Positions 1-9,950 of a DNA stretch of 64,000 nucleotides are shown here, one piece after another. This DNA is from Hymenopus coronatus (lineage: Eukaryota; Arthropoda; Insecta; Mantodea; Hymenopodidae). Numbering within the stretch: position 1 is the stretch's first letter; each line of letters starts with the position of its first letter. A model generated the notes under the pieces. That model saw only the letters and a program-made list of their open reading frames with translations. It did not search any database and was not told the origin of the DNA. Made by a program: the position numbers and the translations under genes. The stretch covers positions 41,282,001 to 41,346,000 of the forward strand of contig CM060895.1 in NCBI GenBank assembly GCA_030762935.1, in the 5' to 3' direction.

Positions 1-208
1 GCGTAAAAATCCTTAGTAAGGCTTCCTTCGGAAGGGATATAAGCTGTGGGTCCCATGTAGTAGATTTACGGCACGTAAAAGAACCTCAAGCCTAATAGAT
101 AGAGAGCCCTCTGAGCAAAATTAAGCGGTCTTCCACGCCCAGTACAGAATGAAACGCTGAGAACCACAGCAGTTAAAGAACGTCCATAAATAAAACGACA
201 TTTCATTT
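1..208 (+). repeat. SINE-A copy, body and tail only
   Basis: This is the non-tRNA body of the SINE-A family: the linker, the CTTCCTTCGGAAGG palindrome, the AGCAAAATTAAG block, and the tail ending near CCATAAATAAAACG plus CATTT. The tRNA-like head lies outside the window or is missing. It abuts a minus-strand Rep-B copy. Confidence 0.8.
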
Positions 209-210
209 CT

Positions 211-712
211 GTATATTAAAGATATTTACATGACAAAATGTGTATTTTAAACTTTCTGGCATCAGCCTGTGAAGCCCTCTTCATTCTAAATTGCATAACT
301 GGTAAAACGTAAGAGATAGTATTACACAAAAAATGCAGATCTTGTGAAAACACACAATTTGTATTCTATACTTTTTTGTGGTGCAGCTAACCATTTCCGA
401 GATATGTCTTGTTATTGGTTTCAACTTTGAAATACTTATACTTTTCTCAAACAAAATCTTGGATGTTTTCTTTATCCCTTACTTCTAGCCATACAAAGAA
501 GCGAATCTCAACGCCAATCTGACACAAATTTTAAAAGATTTGTCTACCGCTTTAGTCTTGTGTATTCCCTTATTTCCCTCTCACTTATAAGGAACTGAAT
601 AGTTAAGACTTTTATGCTAATGTTTATCTTGATTTGCATGATGTAGAAAAAATAATAATTATTTTATGAATATTTTTGCAGAGCAGATAAAGTCATGTGA
701 ATGGAACACACA
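211..712 (-). repeat. Rep-B copy, 3'-truncated
   Basis: On the minus strand it starts with GTGTGTTCCATTCACATGAC (ending at 712) and follows the family consensus through the AATATCTTTAATATA block. The palindrome, (CA)n and terminal-hairpin section is missing. Confidence 0.8.
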
Positions 713-1572
713 AAGGTTGTTTGGTATTCTCTCATTTATGAGGATGATCTTTGCTATAGCTTCCAGGGTATGCAATATTTGAATAACGCTGATAAGTATG
801 CAACTTGTTTTAATAATAATTAGAATAATAATAATAATAAAAATGCACTTGGCCACATGAACGAATCTGTCTTAATTAAAAATTCCTTAGCGAGATTTGA
901 ACAGGGCCATACGTTCGAATATGGGCTCTCTATATGCGTTTCTGTAATAGTAGGTGCCACGTGCTATTTACCAATTTTAACATGGTAAATGAAATTGAAG
1001 TCTTGAGTAGAGTATGTGCACATGATTAGGCCTAGCTGGAAGACATTTTGTAGTTAGATCCATATAATGTTCAAGCTATCGGATAAGTTTATTGGAAGAA
1101 TACTTGTTAGCATAGGATAATATATTTTCGAAGAGGTCTCGACATCAGTCCAGTGAGGTTATTGTACTTATGTCATCGAGAGGGAGAGATAAGATGAGAG
1201 GAGATACCGGGCGGCCGGAGTCAGGAGTAACGGTACATGTTACATGTAAGGTGATATTTTTTCAGGCACTTTTATGTGCATAACTGAGCAAGAAGCGTTG
1301 TGATTTTTCCTCTAACTCCGACCATTAGTCCTTGTACTTTGATGCCATCCAGGCCATATTTATCTTTATAATGTGGGATGGTAGGTTCATAGATGTCAAC
1401 CTTGGGAATAAATTATTCAATCAGAGAAAAAATCGCCTACTGTAACGATGACGATTGATCGACTGTGTATTTAGTGATGCTAAATAAATACCAATGACTT
1501 TCATTTGTTTTGTAGCATAGCATTTTAATGTTTATATTTTACCTGATCTTTATCTTTCTGTAACTTTCAACT
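713..1572. other. Upstream region of the RIIa-like gene
   Basis: This AT-rich stretch holds a short AAT microsatellite near 810-842 and a GC-richer patch around 1130-1230. No TATA box or other core promoter element stands out. Any promoter of the + strand gene should lie here, but I cannot point to it. Confidence 0.4.
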
Positions 1573-1749
1573 ATGGCTGATGATACGATTGAGGTTATAG
1601 AGCCAGTTCAAAATTGTTCTTCAGACCCACCTACGAGCTCCACAGGATATAATTTTAAGGTGTTGTCCCATTATCAGCAGAAGAAGCTGAATGATCTTAA
1701 GGTCTGCACTGTGCGAGAAAACTATTTATATCTCAAAGAACATCCTGAG
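1573..1749 (+). CDS. RIIa-domain (RIIAD1-like) protein, exon 1
   Basis: First of three exons of the only host gene I can support. The ATG at 1573 opens 59 codons and a GTAAGA donor follows at 1750 (phase 0). The first ~30 residues are low-complexity and acidic. Residues ~39-59 (LNDLKVCTVRENYLYLKEHPE) parallel the region before the docking helices of RIIAD1-type proteins. Joined to exon 2, the protein reads ...HPE-IPALV..., the usual IP.L start of an RIIa docking helix. Family members bind amphipathic anchoring helices in the manner of PKA regulatory subunits and are often found in cilia or sperm flagella; that role is inferred. The assembled product is ~268 aa (59+86+123), longer than vertebrate RIIAD1, which is mainly the domain itself. 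Additional small exons in the long introns cannot be excluded. Confidence 0.72.
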
Positions 1750-1964
1750 GTAAGAAAACAAGAATCACATTGAAAGATGTAACAAAACCAATACGATAGT
1801 TTTGATGTCTAATTAGGGTAACGATTAATATATTTTGCCTTCTGGTTAATTACGAGATAAAAATAGTAACCAGTAAAGGAAGATGCATTGCACAGCGGCT
1901 TTAAGAGGAGATATGAGTGTTTAAATTTTTTGCTTACAGTAAGATCATCATGATATGCAAATTA

Positions 1965-2195
1965 CTCTCTTTGTTAATACTGCGCATGACTGTGAAATTG
2001 TTTCTTGTTCGGAAGTCACGGGTTCGATCCCCGTGCCCGCCTATCCAACCTATGGGGTTTTCAGGGGCTTACCCGGTTCGCCATGCGAATGCTGAATAGG
2101 TTTCCGGGTTGGACCAGGCGACGGTGTTCGGCGGGCTGCGCACTGAGATATCCATAAAGCGCCCACTACTGGCCGAACCGTAATAGTAACTAAGG
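1965..2195 (+). repeat. tRNA-derived SINE (family C)
   Basis: A tRNA T-arm with a perfect B box, GGTTCGATCCC (2021-2031), sits in a CACGGG...CCCGTG stem. It is followed by a GC-rich unrelated body to about 2195. The D-arm side is degenerate, so this is a SINE head and not a functional tRNA. Confidence 0.65.
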
Positions 2196-2416
2196 AAATA
2201 TGTTGGAGCAAAGTTTTATTGAATACTAGGCCACAAGAATGTCATCACGATAACTATATCTGAGGGCAGTTTTAGCAATTTATTTGAATATTTCAATATT
2301 ATAAGGAGCATTTCGCTTTTGTAAATAGTAATCAGGTGGTTCCCCATCTATAAATATATTTATGAACCACTAACATTACAGTTTACCATTTTATATTATG
2401 TTTTATTATACCTAAA

Positions 2417-3183
2417 TAGAATGTAAATGGAGTTTTATTTATTGACGCTCTTTAACCCTTAGTTGCCTGCATTAGTATAGTGCATATGCTGTTTTTTCCT
2501 TTAATTTTTGGGAATAAACCTATAAAATTATTATATAAAATAATAGAGAAAATACAAATGAAAATAAATGTAAATCCTTTATAAATCCTTTTCTTCCCAA
2601 TTAAAAGTTTAGATTCTTCTGTACCAGTTTTCATAATCCTGCCTAAGACACTACCAAAAAAAGTGGTTCGAATGACCATGAGCGTTAGGTGATCCATTCA
2701 AAGCCAAATGTTACAAGTTGAAATCCCAGTGACTGTGGTAAATGACGGGGGGAGCCCAAGTAAAATAATCGGTGTGATGCTTGGAAGCTAATCCGGTTAC
2801 ATTTGACTGCAGTTATGTGGGTTTTACTCTTTTATTTATTTAAAAACTCACTGCACTTTTAGAACAACAATTATATAAAGTTTCACAATATAAAACAGTC
2901 TTGATTACTTGACGTTTATGGTTGAAGGTTAATATAACATGAAATTAATCCTAGAGTACAACCCTATTTGTATAGTTACACTTAAAATAAGCGGAACTTA
3001 TAGGTACCGACAGGCAACAAAGGGTTAACTGCTGTGGTTCTGTCGCCCATTCTATACTGGGCATGGCCTAATTATCAGACGTAAATCTACGACACGGGAC
3101 CAACGGCTTTACTTCCCTTCCGAAGGGAGCTATGCTAAGGATCTATACGGCCGAAAAAAAAAAAGCCATCGTCCTCCGCCGGG
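2417..3183 (-). repeat. SINE-A insertion, split by a piggyBac element
   Basis: A minus-strand SINE-A is flanked by a 14-bp target duplication, TTATTATACCTAAA (2403-2416 and 3184-3197). The SINE tail is at 2417-2455 and the body resumes at 3025. The 5' end is truncated just inside the B-box arm. Without the inner element and its TTAA duplication the SINE is about 194 bp. Confidence 0.9.
2456..3024. mobile_element. Non-autonomous piggyBac-type element (MITE)
   Basis: This 569-bp segment is bounded by TTAA on both sides (2452-2455 and 3025-3028), the signature piggyBac target duplication. Its ends form inverted repeats beginning CCC: CCCTTAGTTGCCTG on the left, and the right end read inward is CCCTTTGTTGCCTG (one mismatch in 14). 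No DDE transposase is visible. An 81-codon minus-strand frame (2452-2697) resembles nothing I know. It is probably mobilised in trans. Confidence 0.88.
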
Positions 3184-3197
3184 TTATTATACCTAAA

Positions 3198-3984
3198 GGT
3201 GACTGGTTATCATGCACTTTGCTGATAGGTGCTTAACATGGACATGAAAGTGTTGCTATACATTTTGAAAAAGATTAATTTTAAGACCGCATGGGGTCAT
3301 GATTGGAAATCCCGCTAAAACACACTGAAATGACGGTGTTATCCGTGTTAAGGGATATATAAAAAGTTGTTGACCAACGTCATTATATACCACCCCTCGT
3401 ACTTATAATGTTTTTGTATATTAAAACTGAAGAAGACACACGATATTGTTTTTGCGAGTGCGGGACTTCGTTGCCAACCTAAAAGGTGATTGAAAATCTC
3501 TGGTTTAGAGCAGTAGTGTATGCTGTTCTTTTTTTATTATTATTATTATTATTATCATCATCATCATCATCATTGATGACATTGCTGAATCGATAAAATG
3601 GCGAGCAAAGTCTGCGAAAATACTCCAAATCTTTCGGCTACGGAAATAACTAAAAGTAAAATTTCCAATAATCAATTTATCCTATATAGCTTCAACAAGA
3701 CTTTGTTACGAAAGCCTATTTTTCTATCTTGTTCATGATAGTCGAGATAGACTTTCCATACCTATATTAGTTTCATTACACATGTTGTAATTACAAACTG
3801 ATCGATAAAACCGAATCATACATGTTTAAAAACCGCGTCGCAAATATTGGCCTAGAAATAAGCTCCATTTTCCACGAATTGCGAGAAACAACTGAAAAGC
3901 GTCAGTGTTTAAGAGATAAGTGTTGAAAATTAAAGTAGATAACGAATATCCCAGGAATGGCTATTACAAGGAAATCATTTGAAA
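3198..3984. other. Intron 1 sequence with ATT/ATC microsatellite
   Basis: No gene or recognised transposon here. A compound microsatellite lies at 3533-3573, (ATT)n changing into (ATC)n. Confidence 0.6.
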
Positions 3985-4053
3985 TATGCTGTGTCTTTTA
4001 AAGACGTCTACATTTTTGTGTGATTTTTTCTCTATCGTTTATAGTTTAGCAGT
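3985..4053 (+). repeat. Rep-B internal fragment
   Basis: About 70 bp matching the family's central block (TCTACATTTTTGTGTG through GTTTAGCAGTT), immediately followed by a new copy in the same orientation. Confidence 0.65.
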
Positions 4054-4898
4054 TTAAAAAACTTTCTACATCTCTGCAACAGGTTATTGTTAAAAAGTTT
4101 ATTCTTCTTTTTATTTTATGTTAATCGAGAAAAAAATAACAGAAATAAGTCTTATTACTTGCTTCCTTGCAAGTTGATATGGGATTGAAGTCCCTTTGTT
4201 TGTATTGACAAACTTGCAAGGAAGCAAGTAGAAGCGAAATAAGAGAGTACCATAGGTTAAAGTGATAGTCAAAAGCTGGTTGATATGTGATTGAAGTCCC
4301 TTTGTTTGTATGCACAGGAGTTGACAAATTCCTGTATGAGAAAAGTGTAAGTTTTTCAAAGCTGAAACCCAAAACAAGGAATATCTCAAAAAAGATCAAC
4401 TCTACGAAAAAAAATGTACATAAATAAATTTGTGTGTTTTATGGTGCTCTACATTTTTGGTGTGGTAAGTTTTTGTCCATCTCTTACAGTTTAGCAGTTA
4501 TCGTAAAATTCATCCAGAATAAAGAAGTCTTTACAGAAATTTCAAGATATACATTTTATTTGTCAGGTAATATCTTTAATATACCACATTTTAATCAAAA
4601 TCGTTAGAGCTATTTTTAAGAAAATCCAAATTTTCGAAAATAAAGGATAACGGGTAGTTCGATGTGCCGTGTCGCATCCTTGGAAGATACTGAACTTAAA
4701 TACCAAGTTTGGTATTTAACGGACTTTTCGTTTTTGAGCTATGCTGTCCACAGACACACATACACGGACCTTTTTTCAAAACTCCTTTTTTTGGATTTAG
4801 GGGGACCCAAAACATGTATTTCTGGTGAAATCACGGTATCGAATTTTTGGGTGAAATGCAATACCTTCTCTATACAAAGTACGTGTAGAGAAAGTAAT
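4054..4898 (+). repeat. Rep-B copy, nearly complete
   Basis: Runs from just before the ACATCTCTGCAAC block to the terminal GTGTAGAGAAAGT. It contains the TACCAAGTTTGGTA palindrome, a short CA tract and the GGTGAAATC block. An extra inverted duplication lies at about 4155-4231. The last ~80 codons are open in one frame, a frame shared by several other copies. Confidence 0.88.
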
Positions 4899-4941
4899 TA
4901 TACAGAATCCGTTTCGAATGAATAGTGTCTCACGGTCTATA

Positions 4942-5127
4942 CCTATAATATTCAAGAGATATGTTTTATTCGTAAGGCAAATATTTATTCACATGGTATG
5001 TTAATTAAAATCGTTTTGAGAAAATAAAACACTTGGAAAATGTAAAGGGCAGTTTGAAATGAGAGGATTTTCTTGAAAATCTTTGTGTGGTATGTTTGGA
5101 GGATGTTGAACGTAATGTACAGTTTGG
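4942..5127 (+). repeat. Rep-B copy, left part (split)
   Basis: Matches the middle of the family and stops at GTACAGTTTGG (5117-5127). The same 11 bp recur at 6001-6011, where the copy continues. The 873-bp insertion between them is described separately. Confidence 0.8.
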
Positions 5128-6000
5128 TATAGGACAGGAGGTTAGGATACGGTCGGAGGGGACCGGCACCGAACCTGAGGTTATTGTATCTACGCCCCAC
5201 GAGGGGGCGTCCCCAGGAGGGAGGGGTGAGGTGAGTCGATCGACCTGAGTGACCGGAACTAGTAGCGATGGCATAGCAATGACAGAGTCCCTACAGTTTC
5301 CAGATTGAAGCACCGGAAAGTCGGACAGGCAGACCGTGGTCCCCGCCTCACATAGGACCCAACGTCGCCGCCAGGAACGTCATCACGACAACCGTCCGAA
5401 GTCGGTGGACAGAGATAGTCCTTTCAGCATTCTTTTTCCCTGCCAGGCCGTACCGAGCACCATCGCTCACTGGTTGCCCTCCGTGGTGTAATGGTTACCA
5501 TGTTAACTTCATATACCCAACGTCGCGGGTTCAAACCCGGTGGAGGACAATGGATTTTTTCTGCTGTAAAAATCCTTAGCATGATTTCATTTGGAAGGGA
5601 AGTAATGCCGTTGGTCCCTTGTCGTAATTTGCGGCAGTAAAATAATCTCAAGCCTGATAGAGAGGCCTCTTGAGCAAAATTAAGTGGTCTTTCACGCCCA
5701 ATTTAGAGTGGAACTCTGAGAACCACAGTAGTTAAAGGGCGTCCATAAATAACATGCCATTTACATTTTTATCGCCGAACTTCCAAACCTGTAAGAAAGC
5801 AACGAGATGAAAGATAAATGAAGTGACAATGGAAACTACATGGAGGAACAGGAAACTCGAGGGGATGAAATAAATTTCCCAGCATTCCTTTAGTGATCCA
5901 GGGAAACCACCGAAAAACCTATGGTAGGTGGCCACGGGAAGCGAACTCGCGACCTTCCGAATGCGGGCCATAGGCTAGATCGCCTGAGCCATCCCGCTCA
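5128..6000 (-). repeat. tRNA-derived SINE (family H), with SINE-A inside
   Basis: An 873-bp insertion lies between 11-bp duplications GTACAGTTTGG (5117-5127; 6001-6011). Read on the minus strand it begins at 6000 with a tRNA-like head (GGGATGGCTCAGGCG..., B-box-like GAGTTCGCTTCC), then a body with GGTTTTTCGGTGGTTTCC. A plus-strand SINE-A occupies about 5473-5765. The remainder, 5128-5472, is unusually GC-rich and would be this SINE's 3' part. That the whole is one SINE is inferred from the duplications; two successive insertions are also possible. Confidence 0.7.
5473..5765 (+). repeat. SINE-A, full-length copy
   Basis: Best complete member, about 290 bp. The tRNA-like head has an A box TGGTGTAATGG (5484-5494) and a B box GGTTCAAACCC (5528-5538), spaced as in tRNA. 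A T-rich linker, the AAAATCCTTAGCATG body, the AGCAAAATTAAG block and the CCATTT tail follow. RNA polymerase III transcription and LINE-driven retroposition are inferred from family structure. Confidence 0.9.
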
Positions 6001-6170
6001 GTACAGTTTGGAACTAGTCGGACTTTGGGTTATGCCGTTCACAGGCACACACGGAACTTTAAATATAAATTGTTTAATATAGGAGCCTCAAAACATGTAT
6101 TACCGTATAGATCTCGACATCCAATTTTTGAAAGGTATGCAGCACCTTCTATATCTACTAAGTAGCAGAG
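6001..6170 (+). repeat. Rep-B copy, right part (split)
   Basis: Continues the copy interrupted at 5127: the GTTTGG half-palindrome, short CACACA, CTCAAAACATGTATT, and a degraded terminal hairpin near 6145-6165. Confidence 0.75.
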
Positions 6171-6364
6171 AAATCAAAAATGAAAAGGAGTTGGCTCATT
6201 GGAATGATCGTTTGCGAAAATGTCATGATAACTTTTGTTTTCAATCTTAAAAATCTGGCTGACTTAAGCAAGCATCATAGTTGGTAATTTTCTGACTCAC
6301 CAATCTAGCACAGATTATCTGTGGATTAGTTTAATAGCTAAAGACGCATATTTATATTCTGCAG

Positions 6365-6622
6365 ATCCCAGCCCTCGTGACCATATTGTTGAAGGCACTA
6401 TTCAGGTCCAAGCCCAGAAACGTACGCGATTTCATAGCAGCGTACATGAAGCTTCCTCGGTTGCGACTTGCAGTTACGGCGCTGGTTGAGAGGCAACAGC
6501 AGCTGGACACAGAGAAGTCTTCTGTGGAAGACCTAACCTCTTCTTCGGAAGTTGGAAGACCACCCCTCAGTTTGGCCAACATAGTGTTCCCTTCGTCACT
6601 CAAAGTTGAAGACTTCCATGTG
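6365..6622 (+). CDS. RIIa-domain (RIIAD1-like) protein, exon 2
   Basis: Eighty-six codons, phase 0 on both sides, after a good acceptor (TTTATATTCTGCAG ending 6364) and before a GTAAGC donor at 6623. The start IPALVTILLKALFRSKPRNV, then DFIAAYM, is the core of the RIIa fold (IP.L..LL..L...KP.n...F...Y). A more polar stretch follows (QQQLDTEKSSVED...) and probably forms a coil. Codon use and the two consensus splice sites distinguish this from the AT-rich intron around it. Rep-B sequence begins only about 50 bp downstream. Confidence 0.75.
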
Positions 6623-6672
6623 GTAAGCTATGGAATGCTAAATCATCTTGCAATCTTAAGAATAAAATAAAA

Positions 6673-7251
6673 AGTTGTATCACATTCACATGACTTTCTC
6701 TACTCATTTTCAATAAATTATCCTTCTATTTCACGTTAATCGGGATAAAGATTTGCACAAATGTGTTTATTACATATTTACTTATAGATACAATGTGGAC
6801 AGTGAAATGCATTAATGTTAAGCGATAGTCAAATCTTTTCAGATCTGGTCGCTATGTGATGATTCTCAAATTCCGTTTTCCCATTGAAGGAAAGCATAAG
6901 TATTGGCACATTGAAACAAATAAAAAGGAATGTCTCGGAAATGTTAACCTGACAAACAACTTTCATATTTGTCATACATTGTGTGAGAGGGAGAAATAAT
7001 ATGTTTTGTCTATCCTTGGTTTACCAGTTATGCAAAAGTAATTTAGAATGAAGAGGATTGCGGAGGCTATTTCCAGAAAAGTAAGATATATCTACGTTTT
7101 ATTTATTAATATTTCTGGATTTTTTTTCCATGTTAGGGGCAGTTTGAGGTGCGGAGATTTTCTTTAAAGCCTTCTTCTCGCATCGTTGGAAGATTCTGAA
7201 CTTAAATATCAAGTTTGTGTTTAACTGGTGTCGTTTTTGAGTTATGCTGTT

Positions 7252-7282
<31 letters not shown>

Positions 7283-7434
7283 GGTCCTTTTAGTATAAAT
7301 GGTTTTTTCTCGATTCAGGAGACCCTAAAACGTGTATTTCTAGTTCATCTAGAAACCGAATTTTTGGATGCATTGCAATACCTACTCTACTTGCTATGTA
7401 GGTACATAGCACATACGTGGTAGGAAAATAAAAA
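6673..7434 (+). repeat. Rep-B copy, complete
   Basis: Spans CACATTCACATGACTTTCTCTAC to a degenerate terminal hairpin (TATGTAGGTACATA). The fixed (CA)n tract is at about 7252-7275. About 760 bp. Confidence 0.85.
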
Positions 7435-7687
7435 TATATAGTATATTTATAATATATTTTCTGAAGTTGGACTGGGATTCAATAGTGCATTATGCTAACA
7501 TTTCCTAGCTATAATTTATGACATAAGAATAATTTTGAATAAGAGTTGAACGCAAAATTGAAATTTCAAAGTTAACTTTAAAAAACACTAATCGAACCGA
7601 GAAACCCTCGGCATGAAAGCGGCAAACCAAGCCACTGGCCTAAGCTAGCGCCTACATACATTAAAAATATGAAATACAATTTTGAAA

Positions 7688-8204
7688 CACATGATGTGTT
7701 CCATTCACATCTCTGTAAAAAATTATTGTTAAAAAGCTTATTCTATCTACTTCATACTAATCCAGATAAACATTAGCATAAATTGTCTCATTATTTGCTT
7801 CCTTGTTAGCAGAAGGGAACTAAAGAACCACAAAGCTAAAGCGATAATCAAATTATTTAAAAGCTGGTTGCTGTGATTAAAATCCGTTTCTTTGTATGGC
7901 CAGGAGTTTACACATTTCCATACGAGAAAAGTATTTTAAAACTGAAACCAACAACAAAAAATAATCTTGAAAAAATCAACTCTCCGAAAAAAAATGCACA
8001 TAACATAAAGTGACTTTTAATGAGATCTACCTACATTTTTGTGAAGTAAGTTTTGTCTACTTCTTAGGTTTACTATTTAGCAAAATTAAGAAAAATGCAT
8101 CCACAATAAAGAGGTCTTCAGAGATTATTTCCAGAGAATTCAAGATATATATTTAGTTTATCATGAAAATATCTTAAACATGCCATTTTAACAAAATCGT
8201 TAGT
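7688..8204 (+). repeat. Rep-B copy, 3'-truncated
   Basis: Starts ATGATGTGTTCCATTCAC and follows the family to the AAAATCGTTAG block, where it is replaced by a LINE fragment. The spacer 7435-7687 holds nothing recognisable. Confidence 0.82.
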
Positions 8205-8348
8205 GTCTGCAGATAATACACGATAAATTGCAATACTGGGTTTCCGTGGTCGCCAAATCCGCAGTTCATTCCCCAGCAAGCCAACGTGACCAGGAATCCA
8301 AGCACACTCTACAATTACGCCGGAATGTGTCAATGAATAGCATATAAA
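8205..8348 (-). pseudogene. LINE fragment: RNase H domain
   Basis: The minus-strand translation contains VECAWIPGHVGLLGNE, the conserved RNase H motif (V..WvPGH.Gi.GNE.AD) found near the C-terminus of I-, R1- and Jockey-related LINEs. The AD and AK residues expected next are degraded (LRIWRPRK). Only about 48 codons survive, between two oppositely oriented Rep-B copies. Confidence 0.75.
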
Positions 8349-9000
8349 ATCAAACACGAAAAACCTGAGAAAGACCAAACCTGGTATTTCAGTTCAGTAT
8401 CTTCAAGGTTGCCACACGAAGATTTAAAGAAACTATTCCCAATCCCCAATTACTTTAACCTTTATATGGATTTTTTTTATTCTATAGAAAATGACTGTAA
8501 CGATATTGATTAAATGCCCTTTATTAAAGATACTATTTATATGACGTATAAAATATATAACCTGAACTTTCTGGGAATATGTACCTTGCAAACTCCTATT
8601 CATTCGGAAGGCATTTCATGAGTAACTGATAAACGTTAAAGATAGACGAAAACGTTTTACACAAAAGATGTAGTTGTATTTAAAATACACAATTTATTAT
8701 AACCACTTTTTGTGTCATAAATCATTTCTAAGATTACCATTATTAATGGTTTGGATTGTTTAATGCTTTTTCATTCTTTTAATTATACTTTCGATATTCA
8801 ATTGCATGACGGAACTTTATATCCAGTATAAAGCGTCGAACTTATAAACATTTGTGTATTACTACTTCCTTTTTATCTACCTAAACGAAACTATTTCTGC
8901 AAATATATCAACTAAAATGAAGTAGATAGAAAATACAGTTTGTATAGTCTTTAATAAATAACAGATGGCAGAGAAAGTCATGTGAATGTAACACATCAGA
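8349..9000 (-). repeat. Rep-B copy, 3'-truncated
   Basis: Minus strand, starting TCTGATGTGTTACATTCACA at 9000 and running to the ACTTTTCGTTTTTGA block. The boundary with the LINE fragment is uncertain by about 10 bp. Confidence 0.8.
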
Positions 9001-9723
9001 TTTTGTACTATTTCAAAGATTGTAGGTATGATTGTACTAGCTATTCATTTTTAATCCAATGTTGCTATGGTAACCAAATAAACAGTTGCATTTCCGGGTG
9101 CTATTGAGGCAGTTTATTTTTAGAAATTAACACTAGCTATTTTATTGTTGTGCTGTCATACAATTATGTAGTTGGTTACTAGGTTTGTTGTAAAAAACAA
9201 CTGATAACTTCTGCAACCATATACCATAACAAACTCTTTGAGTTGGTATACAAAAATATATTACATAATGTTATATGTATAATAAATAAGAATGAATTGT
9301 ATTTAATGTCATTTTTTATTATTCTCAACAAATCATAAAGACATTAGAACATTATATTTTATCTTTGGTGAATAAGGAGGTATATATTTAAAATGTTTCT
9401 GATGGCGTCACAACAATGCTATTCAAAAGGGTTTGTTTCTGTCAGAAAATGTATTTTTAAAATATATGTTAGATGCGTCTGAGAGTGTTTTTTTAATTTG
9501 TTTTTAATCCTTTCCACTTAAGTGTGGCAAAATATGTAGGCATTTTGAAACGCACTGCATGTGACACGTTTAAGGGGTAATTTCAGTAGTGGGTTCCGCA
9601 GTGAACATTGTAAATTCCATACTTTTAAAGCTACAGCTTTCAAACTTTGTAATTTTTTTTCCCGATACTTATAGTGGACTCTCTGCAAAATGTTAACCAT
9701 CTTCTCCAAACAGTTTATACAAC
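9001..9723. other. AT-rich intron sequence
   Basis: No gene. The segment 9316-9375 (TCATAAAGACATTAGAACAT core) has a close relative at 53219-53285 and is probably part of an unnamed dispersed repeat. Confidence 0.5.
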
Positions 9724-9735
9724 ATTAATGTATTA

Positions 9736-9938
9736 GCGCGGTGGTAGCGCAGCTGCTTACCTAGCGGGAGACCTGGGTTCGATCCCCAGTACCGGCGTGG
9801 GGATTTTTTTCCCCCGCTGGGAGACCTGGCCCGGGGTGCACTCAGTCTCACCCTCCACTACTGCACCCCATCCATGACGTCTGCAGTGGACCGAGATGGG
9901 GGACGCAGCGGCCGGTGAGCTGTCGTGCTGTCGGAGTT
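9736..9938 (+). repeat. tRNA-derived SINE (family D) with target duplication
   Basis: A 203-bp element flanked by a 12-bp direct repeat ATTAATGTATTA (9724-9735; 9939-9950). The head GCGGTGGTAGCGCAG... carries a perfect T-arm, CTGGGTTCGATCCCCAG. The body is GC-rich (GGGGTGCACTCAGTCTC). The anticodon arm is not tRNA-like. A similar design occurs in orthopteroid insects, as I recall. Confidence 0.9.
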
Positions 9939-9950
9939 ATTAATGTATTA

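Noticed and set aside
1130..1240. Similarity of the GC patch to 5150-5250 as a SINE-H tail
   Set aside because: Only about 17 bp (around GAGGTTATTGTA) agree well; too short to assign.
4111..4399. Two overlapping 92-codon minus frames
   Set aside because: Both lie wholly inside a Rep-B copy and its internal inverted duplication.
9738..9805. Possible tRNA gene at the SINE-D head
   Set aside because: The T-arm is perfect but there is no proper anticodon arm, and the unit has TSDs with a long body. It is a SINE.
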